In this document: piece after piece, positions 1 through 5,474 of the stretch
Layout: every line of letters begins with the position of its first letter
Position numbering within the stretch: the stretch's first letter is position 1
NCBI GenBank assembly: GCA_015232955.1
Contig: JADFYS010000126.1
Span: 1-6,094, forward strand
Source of the DNA: Gammaproteobacteria bacterium
Lineage (GTDB): Bacteria; Pseudomonadota; Gammaproteobacteria; Thiohalomonadales; Thiohalomonadaceae
Reading direction: 5' to 3'
Length of the DNA stretch: 6,094 nt
The notes under the pieces: model-generated
Seen by the model: the letters and a program-made list of their open reading frames with translations, nothing else
Database searches by the model: none
Told to the model about the DNA's origin: nothing
Program-made: the position numbers and the translations under genes

Positions 1-170
1 AATTTATCGAGAGCTGCTTGTAGTTGCTGATCTTCCACCAGCATACGGATGATACAGACACCCTGCTCATCGATAAAACCGACATGAAAGTCATAGGCTT
101 TTGCCGACGCCGCAATCTTCTCTATCGCTTCAGCACTACGGCTGTTTACTCGGATCTCAATCTGTTTCAT
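1..170 (-). CDS. Partial gene, N-terminal 56 residues; possible DUF389/TIGR00341-type membrane protein
   Basis: The reading frame starts at ATG (170-168) and stays open to the window edge, so only the N-terminus is visible. The protein begins MKQIEIRVNSRSAEAIEKIA and continues with an Asp/Glu-rich stretch (FIDEQG, about residues 32-37) and IRMLVEDQQLQAALDK (41-56). An opening M-K-x-I-E, a GxxDExG-like turn and an R-M-L-V segment resemble, from memory, the soluble N-terminal domain of DUF389 proteins, which carry membrane helices further on. Those helices lie outside the window, so this call is an inference. A weak GAG-type ribosome site lies about 8 nt upstream. The gene points the same way as hppA but lies beyond the hppA terminator, so it probably has its own promoter in 171-320. 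It could instead be another small ferredoxin-like-fold protein. Confidence 0.5.
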   Translation of the reverse strand, partial: MKQIEIRVNSRSAEAIEKIAASAKAYDFHVGFIDEQGVCIIRMLVEDQQLQAALDK

Positions 171-188
171 CGCATTAATCTCAAAAAT

Positions 189-240
189 CTGAAAACGCTG
201 GTTCTATACCTATACCCAAGAACCCTGAAAACGCTGGTTC
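189..240. repeat. 16-bp perfect direct repeat, two copies 36 bp apart
   Basis: CTGAAAACGCTGGTTC occurs at 189-204 and again at 225-240. Between the copies lies a tandem TATACC-TATACC (205-216) followed by CAAGAACC. GAACC (220-224) can pair with either GGTTC flank (200-204 or 236-240), so small alternative hairpins are possible. The copies lie 19 to 70 bases upstream of the start at 170 on the minus strand, where promoter or operator elements for that gene would sit. It may equally be a partial local duplication or a piece of a dispersed repeat. Seen directly; function unknown. Confidence 0.7.
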
Positions 241-320
241 CAGAAAGCCGATAAGCGCGACTCTTCTGAATAGCCACTCTTTTCGACACTCAGAAATTCA
301 CTGTTTCCAAGTATCCCGGG

Positions 321-351
321 AATAAAAAAGGCCGGTGATAACACCGGCCTT
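321..351 (-). terminator. Rho-independent terminator of hppA
   Basis: AAGGCCGGTG (328-337), loop ATAA (338-341) and CACCGGCCTT (342-351) form a perfect 10-bp, GC-rich stem. Read on the minus strand, the stem runs directly into a T-rich tract (TTTTTTATT). It begins 27 bases past the hppA stop codon, so it is well placed to end the pfp-hppA transcript and insulate the gene at 1-170. On the plus strand no U-tract of comparable quality follows the stem. Confidence 0.9.
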
Positions 352-378
352 AAGTTTTGGCTGAAACCGTGTTGACGG

Positions 379-2385
379 TTAGAGCAGAGGGACAATCATT
401 AGTGCAACAATGTTGATGATCTTAATCAACGGGTTGATGGCAGGACCGGCGGTATCCTTGTAGGGATCGCCAACGGTATCTCCGGTAACCGCAGCCTTAT
501 GGGCATCGGAGCCTTTGCCACCAAAGTTACCATCTTCGATATACTTCTTGGCGTTATCCCATGCGCCACCACCGGTGGTCATGGAGATGGCGACAAAGAT
601 ACCGGTGATAATGGTACCGATCAGCAGTCCACCCAACGCTTGAGGCCCAAGAATGAAGCCGACGAGAATTGGAACGAGGATCGGGAGGAGTGAGGGGATA
701 ATCATCTCCTTAATCGCCGCTTTGGTGAGCATATCTACCGCTTTCGAGTAGTCAGGCTTCTGGGTGTGATCCATGATGCCGGGCATCTCTTTAAACTGAC
801 GACGCACCTCGTTGACAATGCCTCCAGCGGCACGACCTACCGCCTCCATTGACATCGCTCCGAAGAGGTAGGGGACCAGGCCACCGATAAAGAGACCGAT
901 AATGACCATATGATTGGAGAGGTCAAAACTGACATCCATGCCGTTGGCTTTCAGGGCGTGGGTGAAGTCGGCAAATAGAACCAGAGAGGCGAGACCGGCA
1001 GAGCCGATGGCGTACCCTTTGGTGACCGCTTTGGTGGTATTGCCAACGGCATCCAGCGGATCGGTGATATTGCGGATCTTCTCGTCCAGCTCAGCCATCT
1101 CGGCAATACCGCCGGCGTTATCGGTAATGGGGCCGTAGGCGTCGAGGGCGACAATGATCCCGGTCATGGAGAGCATCGAAGTTGCAGCGATGGCAATTCC
1201 GTAGAGACCGGCCAACTCATATGCACCCCAGATAGAGGCGACAACCGCCAGAACCGGAGCGGCAGTCGACTTCATCGATACACCGAGACCGGCGATCACA
1301 TTGGTACCATCACCTGTAGTGGAGGCTTCAGCAATATGGCGTACCGGACCGTATTCGGTGGCGGTGTAGTACTCTGTGATCACTACCATCGCAGCGGTAA
1401 GGGCCAAACCGATGATCGCCGACCAGAAGAGAGGCATCGCCAGATCACCCATCATACTCTGAGCGACAAAGTAGAAGGCGATAGCAGAGATTGCCGCAGA
1501 GACGCCGAGACCACGGTAGAGGGCGTTCATAATCTTTCCCCCTTCGTTCGCTTTGACGAAGAAAGTCCCAGCAATCGAGGCGATGATCGAGACCCCCCCC
1601 AGAACCAGAGGGAAGATGACCGCTGCACCACCGGTGTGAGGCAGTAGAAGAGAACCGAGCAGCATGGTTGCAACCACAGTTACGGCATAGGTTTCGAACA
1701 GATCCGCAGCCATACCGGCACAGTCCCCGACATTGTCACCAACATTGTCAGCGATAACTGCAGGGTTACGGGGGTCATCTTCAGGGATACCGGCCTCTAC
1801 CTTACCTACGATATCGGCACCGACATCAGCACCCTTGGTGAAGATACCACCACCAAGACGGGCAAAGATTGAGATGAGTGAGCCACCGAACGCCAGGCCG
1901 ACCAGAGCATGAAGGGCATCACTCTCACTGCTCCCCATCATCAGCAGGATAGCGTAGTAGCCGGCAACACCGAGAAGACCCAAACCGACCACCAGCATCC
2001 CGGTGATGGCACCGCCGCGGAAAGCGACCTGCATCGCAGCATTGATGCCACCATTTGCCGCTTCTGCGGTGCGGGCATTGGCACGAACCGAGATATTCAT
2101 CCCGATATATCCGGCCAGACCAGAGAAGATGGCACCAATCGCAAAGCCGACGCCAGTCCCCATCCCCAAGAAGATGACGATAAGAATCAGCATCACCACA
2201 CCTACCATCGCGATGGTGGTGTATTGACGATTGAGATAGGCTTGGGCGCCATCCTGAATGGCAGACTGAATCTCCTGCATCCGCTCGTTACCCGGGGAGA
2301 GGCTTAAGATCCATTTGACGGCAACACCGCCATAGATCAGCGCTAGGATGGAACATGCCAGCGCAAATAGTAATCCTGAACTCAT
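379..2385 (-). CDS. hppA: Membrane-bound proton-translocating pyrophosphatase, K+-independent type
   Basis: An integral inner-membrane ion pump (668 aa, normal family length, about 16 hydrophobic segments) that couples PPi hydrolysis to H+ export; family members can also run in reverse to make PPi. The cytosolic catalytic signatures are intact: GGGIFTKGADVGADIVGKVE (178-197), DDPR (203-206), DNVGDNVGDCAGM (213-225), DAYGPITDNAGG (415-426), AWDNAKKYIE (608-617) and the C-terminal GDTVGDPYKDTAGP (635-648). The GNTTKAVT stretch (448-455) carries Lys452 and Thr455. In this family Lys here marks K+-independent, H+-pumping enzymes, while Ala marks the K+-dependent ones that include Na+ pumps. The ATG at 2385 is preceded by GGAGAA with a 9-nt spacer. 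The gene starts 80 bp after the pfp stop with no convincing terminator between, and a strong terminator follows it, so cotranscription with pfp is likely. A run of eight G (coding strand) at 1600-1593 falls in an LGGV stretch and is in frame. Confidence 0.97.
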   Translation of the reverse strand: MSSGLLFALACSILALIYGGVAVKWILSLSPGNERMQEIQSAIQDGAQAYLNRQYTTIAMVGVVMLILIVIFLGMGTGVGFAIGAIFSGLAGYIGMNISVRANARTAEAANGGINAAMQVAFRGGAITGMLVVGLGLLGVAGYYAILLMMGSSESDALHALVGLAFGGSLISIFARLGGGIFTKGADVGADIVGKVEAGIPEDDPRNPAVIADNVGDNVGDCAGMAADLFETYAVTVVATMLLGSLLLPHTGGAAVIFPLVLGGVSIIASIAGTFFVKANEGGKIMNALYRGLGVSAAISAIAFYFVAQSMMGDLAMPLFWSAIIGLALTAAMVVITEYYTATEYGPVRHIAEASTTGDGTNVIAGLGVSMKSTAAPVLAVVASIWGAYELAGLYGIAIAATSMLSMTGIIVALDAYGPITDNAGGIAEMAELDEKIRNITDPLDAVGNTTKAVTKGYAIGSAGLASLVLFADFTHALKANGMDVSFDLSNHMVIIGLFIGGLVPYLFGAMSMEAVGRAAGGIVNEVRRQFKEMPGIMDHTQKPDYSKAVDMLTKAAIKEMIIPSLLPILVPILVGFILGPQALGGLLIGTIITGIFVAISMTTGGGAWDNAKKYIEDGNFGGKGSDAHKAAVTGDTVGDPYKDTAGPAINPLIKIINIVALMIVPLL

Positions 2386-2465
2386 TGTGAAATATTCTCC
2401 GTTAGTTTAATGGTGAAAAAGTATTGCCTGGTATCACGCAGCAGAGAGCGCCCTGAGCATAATAT

Positions 2466-3728
2466 TTATAGCTCAAACTCATCCAGTTTCTTCGGGATGA
2501 GGATGTTTTTAAGGGTGACATACTGCGGCATCCCGTTTTTGTAGGGGGGATAATCTTCACCTTTAATTAAAGGCTCAAGGTAGGCGCGACCTTTCGGGGT
2601 GATGCTGAAGCCATCACGAGAGATAAAGCTTTTCGGCATCATCTTCTCTTTATTGGCAACCTTGGAGAGAGGAGCCTCTCCCACTTCCCAACGATACGGC
2701 TTATCCGATTTACGAACGACCGTTGGCATTACCGCATTCTTCCCTTCCAGTGCGAGTTCAACGGCCGCTTTACCCATGGCGTACGCCTGCTCAACATCAG
2801 ACTTGGATGCGATGTGACGAGCCGCACGCTGTAGATAGTCGGCAACAGCCCAGTGGTACTTCAGTCCGAGGTCTTCCTGAATCATGTTGGCGACAACGGG
2901 TGCTGCTCCCCCTAACTGGCTGTGGCCAAAGGCGTCTTTAAGGCCGGTCTCCGCAAGGAATTTACCATCGGCGTAGTGGACCCCTTCAGAGACGACTACG
3001 CTGCAGTAGCCGTAGGCATCGACCTTCTCTTTTACCACAGCCATAAATTTTTCACGGTTAAATTCGACCTCAGGGAAGAGGATCACCACCGGAATATCAT
3101 TGTTGTCATCTGCCGCAAGGGCGCCTGCAGCAGCAATCCAGCCTGCATGGCGTCCCATCACCTCGAGAACAAAAACTTTGGTTGAGGTGGCACACATCGA
3201 GCGGACATCGTAACTCGCTTCCCGTGTTGCCACCGCAATATATTTGGCGACAGAGCCGAAACCGGGACAGTTATCGGTGATTGGCAGGTCATTATCGACC
3301 GTTTTGGGGACATGGATCGCCTGAATCGGGAAATCCATCTCTTGCGAGAGTTGCGACACCTTATGGCAGGTGTCAGCAGAGTCGCCACCGCCGTTGTAGA
3401 AGAAGTAGCCGATATCGTGCGCCTTGAACACCTCGATCAGTCGCTCATACTCTCTTTTGCTATCCGTCAACCCTTTGAGTTTAAAACGGCAGGAGCCGAA
3501 GGCTCCGGACGGGGTGTGACGCAGCGCGGCAATCGCCGATTTGCTCTCTTTGCCGGTATCGATTAGCTCCTCTTTAAGCGCTCCGATAATCCCGTTTTTG
3601 CCGGCATATATCTTGCCGATAACCGATTTGTTGGCGCGGGCCGTCTCAATGACGCCTGCAGCAGAGGCGTTAATAACAGCGGTGACGCCGCCGGATTGGG
3701 CATAAAAGGCGTTCATTTTTTTTGCCAT
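2466..3728 (-). CDS. pfp: Pyrophosphate-dependent 6-phosphofructokinase
   Basis: Cytosolic glycolytic/gluconeogenic enzyme catalysing PPi + fructose-6-P <-> Pi + fructose-1,6-bisP, reversibly (420 aa). The PFK fold is shown by SGGVTAVINASAAG (12-25), NGGGDSADT (112-120), PKTVDNDLP (141-149), MGRHAGW (191-197) and VVSEG (245-249). Two residues define the phosphoryl donor: Asp116 in GGGDS, at the position of Gly104 in E. coli PfkA, and Lys142 in PKTVDND, where ATP enzymes have Gly. Both are the PPi-type residues. The catalytic base is expected to be Asp145. I chose the ATG at 3728 (MAKKMNAFYAQ) because AGGAG lies 11 nt upstream and the family begins near the KMNAFYAQSGG segment. The frame stays open to 3884, but the extra 52 residues are Pro-rich, unlike the family, and overlap the upstream gene. 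An in-frame ATG at 3716 is a less likely alternative. In Methylococcus the homologue is cotranscribed with the H+-PPase gene, as appears to be so here. Confidence 0.96.
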   Translation of the reverse strand: MAKKMNAFYAQSGGVTAVINASAAGVIETARANKSVIGKIYAGKNGIIGALKEELIDTGKESKSAIAALRHTPSGAFGSCRFKLKGLTDSKREYERLIEVFKAHDIGYFFYNGGGDSADTCHKVSQLSQEMDFPIQAIHVPKTVDNDLPITDNCPGFGSVAKYIAVATREASYDVRSMCATSTKVFVLEVMGRHAGWIAAAGALAADDNNDIPVVILFPEVEFNREKFMAVVKEKVDAYGYCSVVVSEGVHYADGKFLAETGLKDAFGHSQLGGAAPVVANMIQEDLGLKYHWAVADYLQRAARHIASKSDVEQAYAMGKAAVELALEGKNAVMPTVVRKSDKPYRWEVGEAPLSKVANKEKMMPKSFISRDGFSITPKGRAYLEPLIKGEDYPPYKNGMPQYVTLKNILIPKKLDEFEL

Positions 3729-3739
3729 TCTCTGATTTT

Positions 3740-3744
3740 CTCCT
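3740..3744 (-). promoter_or_regulatory. Ribosome binding site fixing the pfp start
   Basis: AGGAG on the minus strand, 11 nt before the ATG at 3728. It supports this ATG over the longer in-frame extension to 3884 and over the ATG at 3716 (23 nt away). The spacing is on the long side; AGAG, directly before the ATG, is too close to act. Confidence 0.65.
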
Positions 3745-3765
3745 GGTACTTGTTTTAAATAAAAA

Positions 3766-3807
3766 GGGAGGGGTGGTTGGGTTGAAGGGGTTGGGCGCAG
3801 GGTGGGG
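3766..3807 (+). other. G-rich tract: possible G-quadruplex in DNA, or C-rich Rho-loading stretch in the pfp leader RNA
   Basis: Of 42 plus-strand bases 28 are G and 2 are C. There are seven runs of three or four G at 3766-3768, 3770-3773, 3779-3781, 3787-3790, 3793-3795, 3800-3802 and 3804-3807, separated by 1-5 bases, which fits the standard G-quadruplex pattern. Because pfp is read from the minus strand, its transcript here is the complement: about 67% C and 5% G, the C-rich, G-poor composition typical of rut sites. The tract fills the gap between the 118-aa gene and pfp. An AT-rich stretch (3755-3765) follows in the direction of transcription and could hold a weak -10. Composition is seen; function is inferred. 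Confidence 0.5.
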
Positions 3808-3814
3808 ATTTGCT

Positions 3815-4171
3815 TTAGGGCATCTGCGCTGTGCTCTGTTTTGCATGATGGTCTGCCTGAACCTGCAGAAGGGAGACCATGCACTCTGCAAGATCCTGAT
3901 ACTCATCAATACCGGTTCCGAACTGTTGATGGACCCGATAAAAGAACTGACAGCGGTAGCGTCCATCTCCAATTTTAACGATCACAAAATTGGCATCGCC
4001 ATCGCTCCAGAAGAGGGTGGGGCAGGGGGTGAGGGTCGAAGAGTGGGGGTTGAGACGGAGTTCACTGTCGGCCAGTTGGGTCTCCATCTTCCTTCTGTAG
4101 CGCTCTTCGAGGGTGTTCTCTATGATCCAGAGTTCGTTTTTGTTAAAATCGGCGATCTTGTCTTCGGACAT
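3815..4171 (-). CDS. Conserved-looking hypothetical protein, 118 aa, first gene of the pfp-hppA unit
   Basis: I do not recognise a named family. The protein is soluble-looking, with no signal peptide or membrane segment. It opens with a charged helix-like region (KNELWIIENTLEERYRRKME, 11-30), then ADSELRL (34-40) and a CPTLFWSDGDANFVIVKIGD segment (50-69) suggesting beta strands. RYRCQFFYRVHQQFGTGIDE (71-90) follows, and then a helix ending in LLQVQADHH (101-109). Cys50, Cys74 and Cys97 do not form a metal-binding pair. Support for a real gene: balanced composition, position between the divergent promoter and pfp, same strand, and AGGTG five nt before ATG 4171. A GTG at 4177 would add two residues but has no spaced ribosome site. 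The stop lies 86 bp before pfp. Being first in the unit, it may be an accessory or regulatory partner of PPi metabolism, but that is only context. Confidence 0.7.
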   Translation of the reverse strand: MSEDKIADFNKNELWIIENTLEERYRRKMETQLADSELRLNPHSSTLTPCPTLFWSDGDANFVIVKIGDGRYRCQFFYRVHQQFGTGIDEYQDLAECMVSLLQVQADHHAKQSTAQMP

Positions 4172-4387
4172 CTCCACACCTATCTGTTTTGGGAATAAGG
4201 GGGAACAACCTACCTCTATATGAAGGCTATTATACTATAATGGTCGATATTAGCTATAACAGGTGTGGCTTTTCTAGCACTTCTGCAGGTTTGTGATGGC
4301 AGGGGGATTCTTTTTCTGACCAAAAGAGTGAAGAGTGGTTAGAAATCCGGATGTTGGGCAGATAACTTAAAGATAACGGAAGCAACT
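4172..4387. promoter_or_regulatory. Divergent intergenic promoter region
   Basis: This 216-bp gap separates the starts of the minus-strand pfp unit and the plus-strand adenylate kinase, so it must hold the promoters of one or both. Its AT-rich core (about 4211-4260) contains ATTATA-C-TATAAT (4229-4241), a perfect 13-bp palindrome giving a consensus -10 hexamer on each strand: TATAAT 4236-4241 (+) and 4234-4229 (-). I see no good TTGACA -35 at 16-18 bp on either strand. If used, the plus transcript would have a leader of about 140 nt and the minus transcript one of about 50 nt. AGATAAC is repeated at 4360-4366 and 4371-4377, one helical turn apart, just before the adenylate kinase ribosome site (GGAAG 4378-4382). 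No riboswitch was recognised. Confidence 0.55.
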
Positions 4388-5416
4388 ATGCGAATTATTG
4401 TTCTCGGGGCGCCAGGCGCGGGTAAAGGGGTTCAGGTCTCCCTGCTACATGAAAAATATGAGATACCTGAAGTCTCTTCGAGTGAGTTGCTGCGTTCAGC
4501 TATCTCTGGCGAGACTCTGCTCGGGCGGACAGCGAGAGGGGTGATCGATACCGGTCAGATGGTGAGTGATGAGATGCTGCTGGGTATTATTGAGGAGAGA
4601 ATTTTAAAAAAAGATGCCAAGCTGGGATTTATTCTCGACGGTTTTCCACGCACCATCCCTCAGGCGGAAGCGCTGGATCAGATGCTGGAGCGACAAGGGG
4701 CCGGCATTGACATCGTCATTGTGCTCGAGGTTGATCCCGACGAGGTGATGCAGCGGGTTGTGGGCAGACGCACCTGTAAGAGTTGCGGTGAAGAGTTCAA
4801 TATCTTCACCTTCCCGCCGCGGATGGATGGTCGTTGTGATAGTTGCGGTGGCCGTTTGGGTCATCGTGCGGATGATAATGAAGAGAGTATCGGTAACCGC
4901 CTGCGGATCTACGCCACCCATACCGTGCCCTTGATCAACTACTACGCGGAACAGGGGAAGTTGTCGCGTGTGGATGCTGAGGGTAACAGCGAAAAGGTGC
5001 ATGCTGCTCTGGTTGAACTGGTGAAATCGATCCCCAAACGACCGGCAAAACGCAAACTTGCCGATGTTCGGGCCGCATTTGACAAAATCCTGAAGCAACA
5101 GGAGGAGGAGAAAGAGGAGGGTAGCGAGCAACCTTCTCCCCCCGCTTTGGCCGAAGAGGTGGTTGCAGAAGCGGTGGTTGAAACGCCGCCACCAGCGGTA
5201 AAAAAGAGTTCCTCCAAAAAAGGGAGCGCAGCGCCGAAGAGAGCGGCAAAGGGGAAAGGTACCCCAAATTCGGCCACGGCAAAGAAGAGTGCAGCGGCTA
5301 AAAAGAAGGGGGTGCCCGCAAAAAAAGCGGTTACGAAAAAGGTGACACCCAAAAAGAAGTCGCCAACGCCCAAAAAAACGGCGAAGAAGAGAGAGAAAGC
5401 GGCGCAAAGTGAGTAG
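4388..5416 (+). CDS. adk: Adenylate kinase (zinc-LID type) with long Lys/Ala/Pro-rich C-terminal tail
   Basis: Cytosolic nucleoside monophosphate kinase, nominally ATP + AMP <-> 2 ADP. Residues 1-215 are the catalytic core, numbered like E. coli Adk up to about residue 92: P-loop GAPGAGKG (7-14), Arg36, DGFPRT (84-89), Gln92, and LID arginines at 123, 127, 160 and 171 matching the known ATP/AMP-binding arginines. The LID has a four-cysteine zinc site, C130-x2-C133 and C150-x2-C153, unlike the E. coli LID. Two places are unusual: Val15 replaces the P-loop Thr, and SSSELLR (30-36) replaces STGDMLR in the NMP site. Beyond about residue 216 is an extension absent from ordinary ~215-aa enzymes: an acidic linker (EEEKEEGSE about 239-247, AEEVVAEAVVE 255-265), then a tail (271-342) with 24 Lys, 2 Arg and 14 Ala among 72 residues, resembling histone H1 or AlgP tails. 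GGAAG lies five nt before the ATG. The adenylate kinase fold is certain; exact NMP preference and tail role are not. Confidence 0.92.
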   Translation: MRIIVLGAPGAGKGVQVSLLHEKYEIPEVSSSELLRSAISGETLLGRTARGVIDTGQMVSDEMLLGIIEERILKKDAKLGFILDGFPRTIPQAEALDQMLERQGAGIDIVIVLEVDPDEVMQRVVGRRTCKSCGEEFNIFTFPPRMDGRCDSCGGRLGHRADDNEESIGNRLRIYATHTVPLINYYAEQGKLSRVDAEGNSEKVHAALVELVKSIPKRPAKRKLADVRAAFDKILKQQEEEKEEGSEQPSPPALAEEVVAEAVVETPPPAVKKSSSKKGSAAPKRAAKGKGTPNSATAKKSAAAKKKGVPAKKAVTKKVTPKKKSPTPKKTAKKREKAAQSE

Positions 5417-5461
5417 TGGTACGGGAGAGTTCTCGTCTCTGACCGAGGGTTCACCTGTTTT

Positions 5462-5467
5462 GGGAGG
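5462..5467 (+). promoter_or_regulatory. Ribosome binding site fixing a GTG start for the dCMP deaminase
   Basis: GGGAGG lies seven nt before the GTG at 5475, ideal spacing and a near-complete Shine-Dalgarno match. It decides in favour of this start over the upstream GTG at 5409, which overlaps the adenylate kinase stop and lacks a comparable site. Confidence 0.75.
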
Positions 5468-5474
5468 CGAGGAG

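Noticed and set aside
24..395. Short frames of 76 residues (24-254, plus) and 61 residues (210-395, minus)
   Set aside because: The first is antisense to the partial gene and runs into the direct repeats; the second crosses the hppA stop, its terminator and a repeat copy.
2386..2465. Possible terminator or separate promoter between pfp and hppA
   Set aside because: No stem longer than a few base pairs with a T-tract and no convincing -35/-10 pair were found in the 80-bp gap.
3848..3880. 7-bp inverted repeat ATGGTCT...AGACCAT within the 3' part of the 118-aa gene
   Set aside because: It lies inside coding sequence with a 19-base loop and no U-tract; it is probably chance.
3729..3884. Upstream extension of the pfp frame by 52 residues
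   Set aside because: The extension is Pro/Ser-rich, unlike the start of PFK proteins, overlaps the 3' end of the 118-aa gene, and the ATG at 3728 has a plausible ribosome site.
3722..4198. 158-residue plus-strand frame opposite the 118-aa gene and the pfp leader
   Set aside because: Its N-terminal part is a Gly-rich reading of the G-tract and the rest mirrors the minus-strand gene; the minus-strand frame has the better ribosome site and a more protein-like sequence.
4174..4268. CCACACCT (4174-4181) and AGGTGTGG (4261-4268) as an 8-bp inverted operator pair around the divergent promoter
   Set aside because: One arm is simply the ribosome site of the 118-aa gene, and an 8-bp inverted match is expected by chance about once in three gaps of this size.
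4606..4612. A7 run in adk as a programmed -1 frameshift site
   Set aside because: No downstream stimulatory structure is evident and the frame continues into a complete Adk core.
5409..5474. Upstream GTG start for the dCMP deaminase, overlapping the adk stop
   Set aside because: The 22 added residues are not family-like, and GGGAGG with a 7-nt spacer clearly serves the GTG at 5475.
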